DNA from: Candidatus Peregrinibacteria bacterium RIFCSPLOWO2_01_FULL_48_20
GTDB lineage: Bacteria > Patescibacteriota > Gracilibacteria > UBA1369 > 2-02-FULL-48-14
Reading direction: 5' to 3'
Assembly: GCA_001787475.1 (NCBI GenBank)
Contig: MFXB01000024.1
Span: 3,423 to 10,947, forward strand
Length of the DNA stretch: 7,525 nt
Both the position numbers and the translations under genes were made by a program. Positions 1 to 5,363 of the stretch are shown in pieces (the stretch's first letter is position 1; each line of letters begins with the position of its first letter). The notes beneath the pieces were generated by a model. That model saw only the letters and a list, made by a program, of their open reading frames with translations, was not told the DNA's origin and did no database searches.

Positions 1-50
1 AAAAATCTTCCCTTATTCGCTTGCTTCTGCTATCTTCGGCTTTCGTGTCC

Positions 51-72
51 TCGGCTCTTCGGCGGAGCCGAA
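51..72 (+). promoter_or_regulatory. miaB leader hairpins (mutually exclusive)
   Basis: Just upstream of the miaB start, two alternative stems share bases. TCGGCTC at 51-57 can pair with GAGCCGA at 65-71 around a 7-nt loop. Alternatively, TTCGGC at 58-63 can pair with GCCGAA at 67-72 around a GGA loop. No T-run follows on either strand, so this is not a standard intrinsic terminator. The 12 bases between the hairpin and the ATG are pyrimidine-rich and contain no Shine-Dalgarno sequence. It could be a folded 5' leader, or the tail of an upstream transcription unit outside the window. Any regulatory role is inference. Confidence 0.25.
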
Positions 73-84
73 TCTCCCCTCCCT

Positions 85-1455
85 ATGAAGTACTTCATTC
101 AAACCTACGGCTGCGCCATGAATACCTCCGATTCCGAGCGCGTGGCCGGCATTTTGGAACGCCTCGGCTTTACACGCGCCACCCGAATTGAAGCCGCCGA
201 TTTTCTGGTTTTCAATACCTGCAGCGTCAAACAAAAAGCGGAAGATAAAGTCACGGGCCTCCGCAAAAACCTCGCTCGCCTTCACCGCCAAAACCGTGAT
301 CTCAAAATTGCCGTTACCGGATGCATGATCCGCAAAACTTCCTCTCAAAAAACCGCCGAACACGATTCCCTTCTCGACGTCATGCCGGAAATGGACATCG
401 CCTTTCGCATCGAAGATGTAGCCCGCCTTCCCGAACTCCTGAAACAAGTCGACCCTGCTCTCGTTTTCGAAGATCTCCCCGACGAAGGCACCCTGGAAAA
501 TTACTTCAAAATCGCTCCCAAAAAATCCAATGCCTCCTCGGTTTTTGTGCCGATCATGACCGGCTGCGATAAAATGTGCACCTACTGCATTGTGCCTTTC
601 ACGCGCGGCCGCGAAACCAGTCGCGACATGAGCGAAATTGTGGACGAATGCACGCGCCACGTGGAGGAAGGTGCCCTCGAAATCACGCTCGTGGGACAAA
701 CCGTGAACTCATACGGTCTCAGCTTCACCGATCGTAAATCCGGCAAGTTCGCCGAGCTCGGAAAATCTCCCTTCGCCACCTTGCTTCGCGCTCTCGATTC
801 GCTCTATGGGAAAGGCCTTCGTCGCCTCCGCTTCACCTCGCCGCACCCACGCGATTTTTCCGACGAACTTATTGCCACCCTTGCCGAGCTCAAAACCATC
901 TGCCCTTATATCCACATGCCCGTCCAATCCGGCGACAACCGCACCTTGCGCCGCATGAATCGCAACTACAATGTGGAAGAATACAAAACCATTATGCGAA
1001 AAATTCAGGCCGTCATTCCCGGCTGCGCCATTTCCACCGACATCATCGTTGGCTTTTGCGGCGAAACCGACGAAGAATTCGAAAATACCTACCGCATGTA
1101 CGAAGAACTCCGGTGGGATCTTTGTTTCATCTCCCGCTATTCCCCCCGCAAAGGCACCTACTCTCAAAAAAGCCTTAAAGATGATGTTCCCGCCGCAACC
1201 AAAGATGCCCGCTGGCACCGCCTCAACGCCCTCCTCAAAGAAATCACCGCACAAAAACACGCCGCTCACATCGGTCAAACGCTTGAAGTTCTCGTCGACA
1301 CTCAAATCGGCGCATCCTGCATCGGCCGCAGCCGCGAATTTAAGGAAGTGCATTTCCGCAGTGGCCGCCCACTCATTGGCAAACTGGTCAACGTACAAAT
1401 CACCGGCTCCCGCGAATTCTACCTCGACGGAGAACTGGCCCGATCCAACTCTTGA
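85..1455 (+). CDS. miaB: tRNA-2-methylthio-N6-dimethylallyladenosine synthase (MiaB)
   Basis: This is a cytoplasmic radical-SAM methylthiotransferase. It adds a methylthio group to i6A37 of tRNAs reading UNN codons, using SAM and two 4Fe-4S clusters. The 456 residues match the usual family length. The N-terminal UPF0004 domain has its three cluster cysteines: Cys10 (YGCAMN), Cys46 (NTCSVK) and Cys80 (TGC). The radical-SAM motif CxxxCxxC is Cys161/Cys165/Cys168 in GCDKMCTYCIVPFTRGRE, which is diagnostic of MiaB rather than RimO or MtaB. A C-terminal TRAM domain (about residues 390-450) would bind RNA. ATG at 85 is the first start codon in an upstream-open frame, and the N-terminus aligns with the family there. 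No Shine-Dalgarno sequence precedes it. The stop is TGA. The frame is intact, with no missing key residue seen. The dimethylallyl donor enzyme MiaA is not in this window. Confidence 0.96.
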   Translation: MKYFIQTYGCAMNTSDSERVAGILERLGFTRATRIEAADFLVFNTCSVKQKAEDKVTGLRKNLARLHRQNRDLKIAVTGCMIRKTSSQKTAEHDSLLDVMPEMDIAFRIEDVARLPELLKQVDPALVFEDLPDEGTLENYFKIAPKKSNASSVFVPIMTGCDKMCTYCIVPFTRGRETSRDMSEIVDECTRHVEEGALEITLVGQTVNSYGLSFTDRKSGKFAELGKSPFATLLRALDSLYGKGLRRLRFTSPHPRDFSDELIATLAELKTICPYIHMPVQSGDNRTLRRMNRNYNVEEYKTIMRKIQAVIPGCAISTDIIVGFCGETDEEFENTYRMYEELRWDLCFISRYSPRKGTYSQKSLKDDVPAATKDARWHRLNALLKEITAQKHAAHIGQTLEVLVDTQIGASCIGRSREFKEVHFRSGRPLIGKLVNVQITGSREFYLDGELARSNS

Positions 1456-1477
1456 CTCATTTGAAAACATTTTCCAG

Positions 1478-1495
1478 CTTACCGACGTCGGTAAG
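1478..1495. terminator. 18-bp perfect palindrome after miaB, candidate terminator or operator
   Basis: CTTACCGACGTCGGTAAG reads identically on both strands and begins 22 bases after the miaB stop. As RNA it can form a 7-bp stem with an ACGU loop. The downstream + strand sequence is moderately T-rich (GTTTTCATTTTA) but lacks a tight T-run. It lies in the gap between convergent genes, so a bidirectional terminator is the simplest reading. A dyad protein-binding site is the alternative. Confidence 0.45.
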
Positions 1496-1519
1496 GATTA
1501 CAACGTTTTCATTTTACGG

Positions 1520-1555
1520 CAAGTCCACCAGGTTGGAGACTTGGGGCAACCCAAG
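1520..1555. terminator. Overlapping hairpins in the convergent gap
   Basis: CTTGGG at 1540-1545 and CCCAAG at 1550-1555 form a 6-bp stem closed by GCAA, a GNRA tetraloop on the + strand. CAAGTC at 1520-1525 can instead pair with GACTTG at 1538-1543, which overlaps the first stem. Read on the minus strand, the first stem starts 7 bases beyond the stop of the 1563-1850 frame, a typical position for a 3'-end hairpin. No U-run follows it. Probably a transcript-end structure for one or both convergent units; termination itself is not demonstrable from the sequence. Confidence 0.35.
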
Positions 1556-1562
1556 AATTGCA

Positions 1563-1850
1563 CTATCGAATCGATTCAAAGATCTCCGCCGCCACTCCAC
1601 TGTCCACCAAGGAAGGATCAAGCGTTATGGTCGCGCTGTAAGTTTCCCACGACTCGGAAGTCAAAGGATCCGGACTCAAGTTAATAACCACTGTTTCCGC
1701 GGTAGCAGATTCCCCCAATAAAGTATAAGTGGCCTTAACCTCCTGTCCACTGTTCGTAAAAGTTCGTGTTTCAGTTTCGTAGAATGCGCCCATCCCAAAA
1801 TCCCCCTCAAAATTGCACCAAATCGTCATCACCTTCATACGCCGGTCCAT
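1563..1850 (-). CDS. Hypothetical 95-residue frame; likely C-terminal part of a frame-split anchored protein
   Basis: I do not recognise a family. From about residue 13 the frame is rich in Thr, Ser, Glu and alternating hydrophobics (FYETETRTFTNSGQEVK, ESWETYSATITLDPSL), which suggests a small beta-rich extracytoplasmic domain, yet it has no signal peptide or membrane segment. The first dozen residues (MDRRMKVMTIWCN) are basic and unlike the rest, as expected if they are an out-of-frame reading of the neighbouring gene. It overlaps the 1807-1989 frame by 44 bases. Dropping one T from the TTTT at 1809-1812 joins the two frames into one 141-residue protein. An AGGA lies 5 nt before the ATG at 1850, so an independent overlapping gene remains possible. 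The last codons contain the palindrome GAATCGATTC (1568-1577). Confidence 0.5.
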   Translation of the reverse strand: MDRRMKVMTIWCNFEGDFGMGAFYETETRTFTNSGQEVKATYTLLGESATAETVVINLSPDPLTSESWETYSATITLDPSLVDSGVAAEIFESIR

Positions 1851-1989
1851 CTCTTTCCTGTATCAAATCCTCCACGATCGTATTGAGCCTTTCTACTTCA
1901 TCCTGAGATTGTAGGAAAAGATAGTAGCCCCCTCCGCCGAAGATAAGTGCAGTGAGAAGGACAATGAGAGCAACGGTGGGCTTATTCAT
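1807..1989 (-). CDS. Small membrane-anchored protein, N-terminal part (60 residues)
   Basis: No family is recognised. Residues 1-5 (MNKPT) precede a hydrophobic segment (about 6-27) containing GGGG and ending YYLFL. This is a single-pass anchor or uncleaved signal. A short charged amphipathic stretch follows (SQDEVERLNTIVEDLIQERD, a possible coiled coil), then an acidic tail (EGDDD) and a TGA stop directly after TTT. As it stands the protein ends where a linker to an outer domain would be expected, and the +1 frame supplies such a domain (1563-1850). The start at 1989 is supported by a perfect TATAAT 8 nt upstream. It may be an authentic 60-residue protein, a gene broken by a one-base indel, or the first half of a recoded 141-residue protein. 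Confidence 0.55.
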   Translation of the reverse strand: MNKPTVALIVLLTALIFGGGGYYLFLQSQDEVERLNTIVEDLIQERDGPAYEGDDDLVQF

Positions 1990-1997
1990 AGAGAAGA

Positions 1998-2003
1998 ATT
2001 ATA
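1998..2003 (-). promoter_or_regulatory. -10 box (TATAAT) of the small anchored-protein gene
   Basis: On the minus strand a consensus TATAAT ends 8 nt before the ATG at 1989. Transcription starting 6-7 nt beyond the box would begin at or next to the start codon, giving a leaderless or near-leaderless mRNA. No convincing -35 is seen. A second weaker box (TATACT, minus strand) lies about 18 nt further upstream. Confidence 0.45.
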
Positions 2004-2054
2004 TGATATGATAGTAGTATAGACTGAATCGCAAAAAAACACCTTTTTGTCTCT

Positions 2055-2147
2055 TTAAAAAAGTTGCACGAGCAAAATCGTGGCATACACCACAAGCGCA
2101 CCGCCGCTTAAGGCGCTGAGAGCATTGGCAATCAATAAAGTTTTCAT
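2055..2147 (-). CDS. Hydrophobic 30-residue microprotein (hypothetical)
   Basis: This very short minus-strand frame runs from ATG to TAA. It begins MKTLLIANALSALSGG and ends ATILLVQLF, with only one charged residue (Lys2). Nearly all of it could form one transmembrane helix, so it should sit in the cytoplasmic membrane if made. It starts 59 bases after the alaS stop on the same strand and ends 65 bases before the start of the next membrane protein, so cotranscription with alaS is possible. A TAATTT lies 5 nt before its ATG, and no Shine-Dalgarno sequence is visible. It resembles membrane microproteins or type I toxin peptides only in size and composition; no function is assigned. The rest of 1990-2206 holds the TATAAT box above and A/T-rich tracts after this stop that lack a GC stem. 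Confidence 0.4.
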   Translation of the reverse strand: MKTLLIANALSALSGGALVVYATILLVQLF

Positions 2148-2206
2148 AGGGAAAATTAGCTGTACACCTATACAACGCTTCCCTCGGTCTTTTCTTACAG
2201 GTTTTT

Positions 2207-4297
2207 CTATTTAAGAATCGCCTTGATGCGCCGAATACCCGACGAAATGGATTCCTCTTTCACGATTTTGAAACTGGCGCCGAGCTGACCGGTGTGATCC
2301 ACATGCGGTCCGCCGCAGATTTCTTTGGAGTAATCGCCCATGAAATAAACTTTCACGCGGCCCTCGAGTTCGCCTTCGTATTTGTCGACGAACACGCCGG
2401 TGGCGTTGATTTTTCGAGCCTGCTCCACGGACATTTCTTCAAAGTGCACGGGATGGTCGGCCTTTATGGCGTCGTTCACGATTTTTTCCACTTCGGCGAT
2501 TTGTTCGGGCGTGAGTTTTTCCGGATGATTGAAGTCGAAGCGGAGTCGTTCTTGTGTGATATTGGAACCTTTTTGTTCCACGTGTTTCCCAAGCACACGA
2601 CGGAGCGCCTCGAGCATAAGATGCGTGGCGGTGTGAAGTTTTTTTGTCTCAAAACTATGATCGGCCAGTCCGCCGGCAAATTTTTGTTCCGCGCCCACGC
2701 GTGATTTTTCTTGATGCCCCGCGAAGGCTTTTTGGAAACCTTCTTGTTCCACGGCAACGCCGCGTTCCTTCATCATTTCCATGGTCATTTCAAGCGGAAA
2801 TCCGAAGGACTCAAAATAGTAAAAAGCGCGATCTCCTCGAAGCATCCACCCTTCTTCCTTCAATTTTTGGGCGACGATGCGCACTTCCGTGAGCTCATCT
2901 TCCGAAAGCATTTTGTCCGCGGCTTCGCCTTTGAATTCCGCACGGAGTTTTCCGAGCAGCGGCCGCAGTTTTTGATTGAGCAGCGCGAGAGCTTCCTTGT
3001 CGCCGGCCGTTTTTGAAAATCCGCTCAGCGCCATTTCAATGCGAGCGACTTTGTTTTCATTCGCCAAAACCGCCAAAGCGCCATAAACCGTCGCCACGTC
3101 TTTCTCAATTTCTTGTTCGCCATTGCGAAGCGCTTCTTGAAATTGCTCCTCTTCTTTTTCCAAACTCTCCAAAATTCGTTTTTCATTTTTTACCAATTCT
3201 TTGTAAGGCTCGGCATAAAGACCGATAAATAATCGTGCCAATTCAGCAGTGAAATTCCCTTTGATCCCAAGTTTACGTCCATGACGAATAGCGCGACGAA
3301 TGAGTTTTCGAAGCACATAGCCTTGATCCACATTGGAAGGCGTCACTCCTTTTTCATCGCCCAAAATAAAAGTGGCGCTGCGAATATGGTCGGCCACAAT
3401 ACGTTCGCTCACAGGATTGTTATCGTCCACGGAAAGCGCGCGAATACGATGAATCACCGACTCAAAAAGTTCGGTTTCATAGTGAGTGGGTTTGCCTTGC
3501 AGGATTGCGGTCACGCGCTCAAGCCCCATTCCCGTATCGACGTTTTTTTGTTTGAGCGGGGTAAAGGAGCCATCTTCATTTTTGTTGTACTGCATAAAAA
3601 CATCATTCCAAATTTCCACGTAACGGCCGCACTCGCAATTGGCATGGCAACGCCCACTGCCATCCGAGTAAGGATATTTTCCGATCGCTTCTTGCGCAGC
3701 TCCCGGCTTATGCTCGGTCGAAGGCAGCTCGGGATAGAAATCGTAAAATATTTCCGTATCCGGCCCGCAGGGTCCCGTTTGGCCCGCCGGTCCCCACCAG
3801 TTTTTCTTTTTTTCGTAAAAGAAAATCATTTGCCTGTTGCCCGAGTCGTCGGCCTCCTTAAATCCATATTTTTTCCACTCGGCGGCCGCTTCGTTGTCGC
3901 GCGGAGCATCCTCATCGCCGGCAAAACACGTCACCATTAGACGCGAAGCGTCGAGCCCGAGTTCTTCCGTCAAAAACTCATAAGACATTTGAATCGCTTC
4001 CGCCTTAAAATAATCGCCGAGCGACCAATTGCCGAGCATTTCAAAAAACGTGCAATGGGAAAAATCGCCCACTTCCTCGATGTCGTCGGTTCGAATGCAC
4101 TTTTGCACGTCCACCAGCCGCGTTCCTTCGGGATGCTTTTCGCCCATCAAATACGGCACGAGCGGATGCATGCCCGCCGTCGTAAACAGCACGGTCGGAT
4201 CATTTTCCGGAAGCACACTGGCCCCCGAGATTTCCTTATGCCCATGCTTTTGGACAAAGAAGTCGATGAATTTTCGTCGTAGCTCGCTAGCCTTCAT
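2207..4297 (-). CDS. alaS: Alanine--tRNA ligase, compact form lacking the C-Ala domain
   Basis: This cytoplasmic class II synthetase charges tRNA-Ala with alanine, using ATP. The catalytic core spans about residues 1-250. It includes motif 2 context KCIRTDDIEEVGDFSHCTFF and EMLGNWSLGDYFK (86-98), and motif 3 VDTGMGLERV (253-262). A Cys/His cluster (GRCHANCECGRYVEIW, 216-230) precedes motif 3. The tRNA-recognition region contains GYVLRKLIRRAIRHG (326-340). The editing domain is present, with zinc ligands HxxxH (His555/His559) and CGGPH (Cys661/His665), so clearance of mischarged Ser/Gly should be retained. The protein ends 31 residues after His665 (GIRRIKAILK, TAG stop), so the DHHA1/C-Ala domain of full-length enzymes (876 residues in E. 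coli) is absent. About 70 extra, mostly charged helical residues separate ALRNGEQEIEK (389-399) from GDRAFYYFESFGFP (488-501). The ATG at 4297 matches the family N-terminus and has no Shine-Dalgarno sequence. Confidence 0.97.
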   Translation of the reverse strand: MKASELRRKFIDFFVQKHGHKEISGASVLPENDPTVLFTTAGMHPLVPYLMGEKHPEGTRLVDVQKCIRTDDIEEVGDFSHCTFFEMLGNWSLGDYFKAEAIQMSYEFLTEELGLDASRLMVTCFAGDEDAPRDNEAAAEWKKYGFKEADDSGNRQMIFFYEKKKNWWGPAGQTGPCGPDTEIFYDFYPELPSTEHKPGAAQEAIGKYPYSDGSGRCHANCECGRYVEIWNDVFMQYNKNEDGSFTPLKQKNVDTGMGLERVTAILQGKPTHYETELFESVIHRIRALSVDDNNPVSERIVADHIRSATFILGDEKGVTPSNVDQGYVLRKLIRRAIRHGRKLGIKGNFTAELARLFIGLYAEPYKELVKNEKRILESLEKEEEQFQEALRNGEQEIEKDVATVYGALAVLANENKVARIEMALSGFSKTAGDKEALALLNQKLRPLLGKLRAEFKGEAADKMLSEDELTEVRIVAQKLKEEGWMLRGDRAFYYFESFGFPLEMTMEMMKERGVAVEQEGFQKAFAGHQEKSRVGAEQKFAGGLADHSFETKKLHTATHLMLEALRRVLGKHVEQKGSNITQERLRFDFNHPEKLTPEQIAEVEKIVNDAIKADHPVHFEEMSVEQARKINATGVFVDKYEGELEGRVKVYFMGDYSKEICGGPHVDHTGQLGASFKIVKEESISSGIRRIKAILK

Positions 4298-4306
4298 AGT
4301 GCGCCG

Positions 4307-4312
4307 ATTTTA
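4307..4312 (-). promoter_or_regulatory. Extended -10 promoter of alaS
   Basis: On the minus strand, TGT followed by TAAAAT forms an extended -10 element that ends 9 nt before the alaS ATG. A weak CTGCAC lies 17 nt upstream in the -35 position. The spacing puts the transcription start about 2-3 nt from the start codon, so the mRNA would be almost leaderless, consistent with the missing Shine-Dalgarno sequence. Confidence 0.45.
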
Positions 4313-4352
4313 ACACAAGTTTTGGACATGTGCAGGGGAAATTCTTAAAAAC

Positions 4353-4380
4353 TTCAGGTTTATTTCAGGAAAATTTCAGG
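4353..4380. promoter_or_regulatory. Three phased TTCAGG direct repeats, candidate response-regulator operator
   Basis: TTCAGG occurs at 4353, 4364 and 4375, exactly 11 bp apart. Copies two and three share the 7-mer TTTCAGG; copy one is CTTCAGG. The 4-bp spacers are AT-only (TTTA, AAAA). A degenerate fourth copy (TTCTTA) lies in phase at 4342. Repeats of 7 bp with 4-bp spacers are the known pattern of tandem sites for OmpR/PhoB-family winged-helix regulators. The array ends 10 bp before a possible -10 (4391-4396) of the rightward gene and about 40 bp upstream of the alaS -10, so it could serve either promoter. The regulator is not in this window. Confidence 0.45.
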
Positions 4381-4390
4381 TCGAAGGGTT

Positions 4391-4396
4391 TAAAGT
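4391..4396 (+). promoter_or_regulatory. Possible -10 box of the HNH gene remnant
   Basis: TAAAGT lies 20 nt before the ATG at 4417 and 10 bp after the last TTCAGG repeat. That is where a -10 sits relative to activator repeats that replace the -35. The match to consensus is only moderate. A TATTTT directly abutting the ATG is too close to serve as the -10. Confidence 0.3.
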
Positions 4397-4416
4397 AGTG
4401 CAACTAAGCATATTTT

Positions 4417-5346
4417 ATGAATCAACTGTTAAATGTGACTTCATCACGTGAACTTACCGCTCTCACGGATAAAGATCTTTACGCACTTTCTCAACAATAC
4501 GGACAAAATGCCAGGTTCTGGAAGCAAAAATTTGCCGGACTCCTTCCTGAAGTCCTTCATCGTAAGCTATATAACAGACGGGGTTTCGCTTCACTTTATG
4601 AGTTTGCCTTTAAAATTGGTGGTTTGAATCACTTAACGGTCGATAAAGTTTTAAGTTTACATGCAAGGCTTCAAGATAAACCCGCTTTAAAAGAACAGTT
4701 GATAATGGGATCAATCGGTTGGTCGAAAATTGAACGAGTTTCTTACCTTGCCACTCCGGAAACAGATCAAGAATGGGCCTCAAAAATTTACAAAAATTGG
4801 AAATATTGAATTACTCCTGCCCGGGCAGGAGGCGGAGAATATTTTTGAGTTGGGTCAAGAAGTGTGGCGAACAATCAGTTTTCCGATTTCACCTCAAGTG
4901 GAAAAAGAACTGCAACTGACGAAGCTGAATCTTGAGCGAGAAAAAAGAAAAAAAATGACACTGAATCAAGTAATACACTTTCTGATCAAAATGAAAACGG
5001 TCTCAAAACAAATAACAACGAACATATGTCCCGACTGCGCCGCACAACGCGCCAGAACAGCCAATTCACGGCCAATTCCTTCTCTAATACGCCGACTGAT
5101 TGAAGCTCAGTATAAGGGTTATTGTGCTTTTCCTCACTGCGACAAGCCTTCAACATCACTCCATCATACAACCCAAAAGGGATCGTTCCTCTTTGCACCG
5201 AACATGAACAACTTGTCCATTCCGGTCTCATTGAGAACGAAGAGGATCCACCTGAGAAATGGAGAGTACTTCCAAAAGCAGATCCAAAAAATCCCAAATA
5301 TCAAGTTGATCGGAAGGTTCAGAAGTATAGACATCACTCATCTTGA
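4417..5346 (+). pseudogene. Frameshifted HNH endonuclease (DUF222/13E12-like)
   Basis: The first frame (4417-4809) gives a DUF222/13E12-like N-terminus, with LLPEVLHRKLYNRRGFASLY, GGLNHLTVDKVLSL and TPETDQEWASKI, and then stops at TGA. The homologous reading resumes in the +1 frame at about 4814-5167: ENIFELGQEVW, TLNQVIHFL, NICPDCAAQR, IPSLIRRLIEAQYKGYCAF, then CDKPSTSLHH, the first zinc-type Cys pair and catalytic HH of the HNH fold. The rest (NPKGIVPLCTEHEQLVHSGL to a TGA at 5344) lies back in the first frame. The roughly 10-15 residues normally between LHH and the LC..H..LvH part are missing at this second join. An intact protein would be a DNA-binding nuclease with a helical N-terminal region. 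With at least two indels and a shortened active-site loop, this copy is probably dead. It is visibly A+T-richer than its neighbours, suggesting separate ancestry. Family assignment is from motif pattern only. Confidence 0.8.
4814..4831. repeat. 18-bp perfect palindrome at the HNH frame break
   Basis: CTCCTGCCCGGGCAGGAG is a perfect inverted repeat in an otherwise A+T-rich stretch, 5 bases beyond the TGA that ends the first HNH frame and right where the +1 frame begins to read as the family. It may mark a small palindromic insertion or a replication-slippage scar. It could also act as a transcript-end hairpin, though no T-run follows directly. Confidence 0.5.
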
Positions 5347-5349
5347 TGT

Positions 5350-5355
5350 TAAACT
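5350..5355 (+). promoter_or_regulatory. Possible -10 box of the DUF3352-like gene
   Basis: TAAACT ends 8 nt before the ATG at 5364, the same spacing as the -10 boxes of the two minus-strand genes (8 and 9 nt). This favours the start at 5364 and a leaderless transcript over TTG 5343 or ATG 5346. No clear -35 is seen, so on its own the element is weak. Confidence 0.3.
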
Positions 5356-5363
5356 GTGTCCAC

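Noticed and set aside
1453..1455. UGA read as glycine (code 25)
   Set aside because: miaB ends at TGA at its normal family length and the TGA at 6846-6848 overlaps a start codon. Reading through the TGA at 1807-1809 in the same frame gives no sensible protein, whereas the +1 frame does.
13..1470. Long minus-strand frames (13-699, 709-1470) opposite miaB
   Set aside because: They are antisense shadows of a clear miaB frame. Their residues follow the miaB codon pattern and show no domain.
2020..2060. Intrinsic terminator after the microprotein
   Set aside because: Only A/T pairing (CAAAAA with TTTTTG) is available and there is no GC stem, so it is too weak to call.
2294..4282. Plus-strand frames within alaS, the longest being 3281-3940
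   Set aside because: They lie antisense to conserved AlaRS motifs and have no recognisable protein features.
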